The position numbers were made by a program, and so were the translations under genes. Shown in pieces: positions 62,116 through 64,000 of a stretch of DNA of 64,000 nucleotides; position 1 is the first letter of the stretch; every line of letters begins with the position of its first letter. The notes below the pieces were generated by a model. It did no database searches. It was not told the origin of the DNA and saw nothing but the letters and a program-made list of their open reading frames with translations. This stretch comes from Adiantum capillus-veneris (Eukaryota > Streptophyta > Polypodiopsida > Polypodiales > Pteridaceae): assembly GCA_014529385.2 (NCBI GenBank), contig CM043950.1, positions 68,752,935 to 68,816,934 on the forward strand, in the 5' to 3' direction.

Positions 62116-62588
62116 TCTCGTGATTAATTGATACCCCCTCTGTCAGGTGGGATCTACGGTCCCTATTGATTGGGTGCAGCAGGATCGGTTTTGCACTGTT
62201 CGATGGCGGAATAATCCCCAAGCGATCACTATGTGATCACAATTAAGGTGAACTCCACGTAAACTTCATGTAAACATCAAGTGATCCTCTTGTGAATCCC
62301 AATCAAGATGTGATCACCTTGTGAGCCCACTTGTTTCAAAGTGATCATGGTGTGACCTAGAGCATCCCAAAGTGATCTCCCTTAATTTTTGTTATATGGC
62401 CGAGTGTTCTCACCTCCATTTCAAGTAGCGCGAGATAGATTAATGAAAGAGTAGGTGGTGGGTTCAAGTTGCGAGGGCTCAATCAATTAAAATCTTTTTA
62501 TTCCTATGAATAAACGGACGATTAAGATTGTTCGAAGATCGTGGACCATTGATCCCACCTGACAAGGGGGTGTCAAATAGTTCCGAGG
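62116..62588. mobile_element. Small inverted-repeat DNA transposon (MITE), 473 bp
   Basis: The two ends are inverted copies over about 45 bp: the left holds TTGATACCCCCT and TGTCAGGTGGGATC, and the right holds GATCCCACCTGACA and AGGGGGTGTCAA. A 9-bp duplication flanks it, the length produced by Mutator-like transposases. The interior contains several 'aagtgatc...tgtga' repeats and no frame. It lies about 300 bp upstream of the phosphate-carrier start codon and may contain promoter sequence. Confidence 0.78.
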
Positions 62589-62597
62589 AGGCCCGCC
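62589..62597. repeat. Target-site duplication of the small DNA transposon, right (AGGCCCGCC)
   Basis: Matches 62107-62115. Confidence 0.75.
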
Positions 62598-62743
62598 CCT
62601 TATGTAGCCATTAGAATTTAGCAATGGGCCTCCTGCAGGGCTATTCAAAGAAAATACATTTTAAAGTTTTTGTAGAAGAAGGGGGAAAGAGCAGGAGCTG
62701 GACAAGTGGGACGGTACAAAGAGGACACCTACACACGAGAACG

Positions 62744-62769
62744 AGAGAGAGAGAGAGCGCGCGCGCGCG
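62744..62769. repeat. (GA)n(GC)n tract in the presumed 5' UTR
   Basis: GAGAGAGAGAGA followed by GCGCGCGCGCGC about 120 bases upstream of the start codon. GA tracts are common in plant core promoters and leaders; a role here is only possible. Confidence 0.8.
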
Positions 62770-62888
62770 AGGGAGCTTAGATTGCTATTTGCTACTGAGA
62801 GCAAGCGAACTTTGTATCTAAGGAGAGAGAGCTTGCTTTGTATCTGAGATTGCTGCTCGAGATTGGGCAGCTCTCTGCATGTGTGAAT

Positions 62889-63155
62889 ATGGGAGCTTTA
62901 CACAGCCGTGAATTGTCGCCTATCTTGCAAGAAGCAGGCTGGCACACTCCATCATCGCCGCCATCGTCAGAGAAAGCCAAGAGAAATGAAGCCCATTTCA
63001 GCGCTGCTTCTCCCAGTGAGCCCCCCTCAAAAGCAGGCAGCATAGACATGTACTCACGTTGCTTCTATGCGGCTTGTGCAGCCGGAGGTATTCTCAGCTG
63101 TGGCCTCACCCATCCTGCCCTCACCCCTCTCGATCTCGTCAAATGCAATATGCAG
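62889..63155 (+). CDS. Mitochondrial phosphate carrier, exon 1
   Basis: Exon 1 encodes 89 residues from MGALHSRELSPILQEAGWHT and ends CAG/GTATTC, a phase-0 intron. Residues 1-53 form a Ser-Pro-rich N-terminal region with a possible mitochondrial presequence. From about residue 54 the first carrier repeat starts: MYSRCFYAACAAGGILSCGL is transmembrane helix 1, and THPALTPLDLVKCNMQ contains the carrier signature P-x-D-x-x-K. Gly-Gly-x-x-Ser-Cys-Gly-Leu-Thr-His is characteristic of phosphate carriers (PHT3/MPT family), which bring phosphate into the matrix with protons for ATP synthesis in the inner membrane. I chose the ATG at 62889 as the first in frame; later exons are outside the window. No damage is visible. 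Confidence 0.85.
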
Positions 63156-64000
63156 GTATTCATTTCTCTCTCTTTTTTTTTTGTACCATGCCTTGTACAA
63201 TGCTTTACTGTTTACGGTGGCGCCGTCATTGAAGACTTCGAACTCGAATGGTGAACATTGCACTGATGAGGATGGAGCTCATGTTCACATTGTTTTGTGG
63301 GTGCCAACCACAAGTATTTTATTGTACTGTTGAAGTTGTAGTAGAAACCCAGTTACTCATAGATTTGGGCACATAGCCATTTGATGAGTTCTCCTCCACT
63401 CGTGGGAGAGGAAAAGAGGGGATGTTGCGTTTGCTGAAGTAGTAACAAATCTTGAGAAAATTGCTATTCTACGGCACAGAGAGAAATCTAAGGAGTCCTA
63501 ATCTCCTTACTATTTTGTAATATCCCAAATGCGATAATATGTTACCAGTTAAGGGAAGAGGAAAACTTTCATCTTAACCCAGATACAAATGAATGAGACT
63601 GAGCAACATATCTAGTCTAATCCTTCATCTTGCATGTAAATTGGCGGATCTAAATATCGTATGTTACATGTGACATCCGCATGTACCATCAGATCAAAGC
63701 TTATTCTCAATTGCTAGCAAAATCACCAAGTAACCTGCTTTGGACCTTGTGGTGCATATGATAGCTACAGGATAGACCTTTCATCCTTGATGTTGGGTTG
63801 ATCACGTATAGCATGAGGCAATGTGCTTCAGATCATATTCAGAGACTTTGTAACAAGAGTTTGTATGATCGAGGCAATGCTTACTCAAATAAAAATGCAT
63901 GATCCAAGATTGCGCTTACATCAACGGAAGAGTTGTGTGATTCACAAAGAGTTCATTTCTTTAAGAAGAATTGAAGCTAGTTGTAGCTCCTTAATGCCAT
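63156..64000 (+). other. Intron 1 of the phosphate carrier gene (partial)
   Basis: Begins GTATTC and contains T-rich plant intron sequence. No segment similar to the second exon of phosphate carriers was found, so the intron continues past the right edge. Confidence 0.65.

Overview
This is nuclear DNA of a land plant. The evidence is plant-type LTR retrotransposons (Ty1/copia, a Ty3 chromovirus and a second Ty3 lineage primed by tRNA-Asp), LINEs, fragments of a MADS-box gene, a CENH3-like histone, and the first exon of a mitochondrial phosphate carrier with a normal GT intron. The sequence alone does not fix the species. Very long GA/TC arrays and the low density of intact genes suggest a large, repeat-rich genome.

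Layout. 1-1.1 kb: the 5' end of a Ty3 element (family G1, minus strand) that runs off the left edge. 1.1-5.3 kb: a small island of intron-containing, decayed non-retroelement genes: a CENH3-like histone, a Ulp1/C48-like cysteine-protease homologue with a linker-histone-like tail, and a convergent gene of unknown function. 5.3-14.1 kb: a complete G1 element (minus) with 596-bp LTRs, a 5-bp target duplication, a tRNA-Asp primer site and a polypurine tract. It carries only gag and protease, followed by a unique WVPK-repeat tail. 14.3-15.8 kb: a copia fragment with its LTRs in inverted orientation. 16.9-17.8 kb: an LTR of another family. 17.8-19.6 kb: the 5' half of an L1-type LINE (minus). 21-27.3 kb: a decayed pol-bearing relative of G1 (called G2 here, plus), with a second aspartic-protease-like motif after the integrase. 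27.3-29.6 kb: a truncated copia. 29.6-36.3 kb: anonymous repeat-rich DNA with an LTR-like end, an inverted-repeat element, long GA/TC arrays and a poly-G tract.

36.4-50.1 kb: a cluster of copies of one LINE family (minus), most of them bounded by (GA)n arrays, with two copies of a MADS-box exon fragment lying between GA arrays. 44.9-48.2 kb is GA-poor and holds an unrecognised intact ORF of 171 codons. 51.7-61.6 kb: a decayed chromovirus (G3, plus) whose gag is split by a copia element (52974-57795, target duplication GAGTC). 62.1-62.6 kb: a small inverted-repeat DNA transposon. 62.9-63.2 kb: exon 1 of the mitochondrial phosphate carrier, the only clearly functional host gene; the rest of it lies beyond the window.

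Almost every retroelement frame is broken, often by C-to-T or G-to-A changes expected from methylated-cytosine decay. The points most worth following are the LINE/(GA)n association, the CENH3-like plus Ulp1-like island, the gag-protease-only G1 element beside its pol-bearing relative, and the extra protease-like motif in G2.
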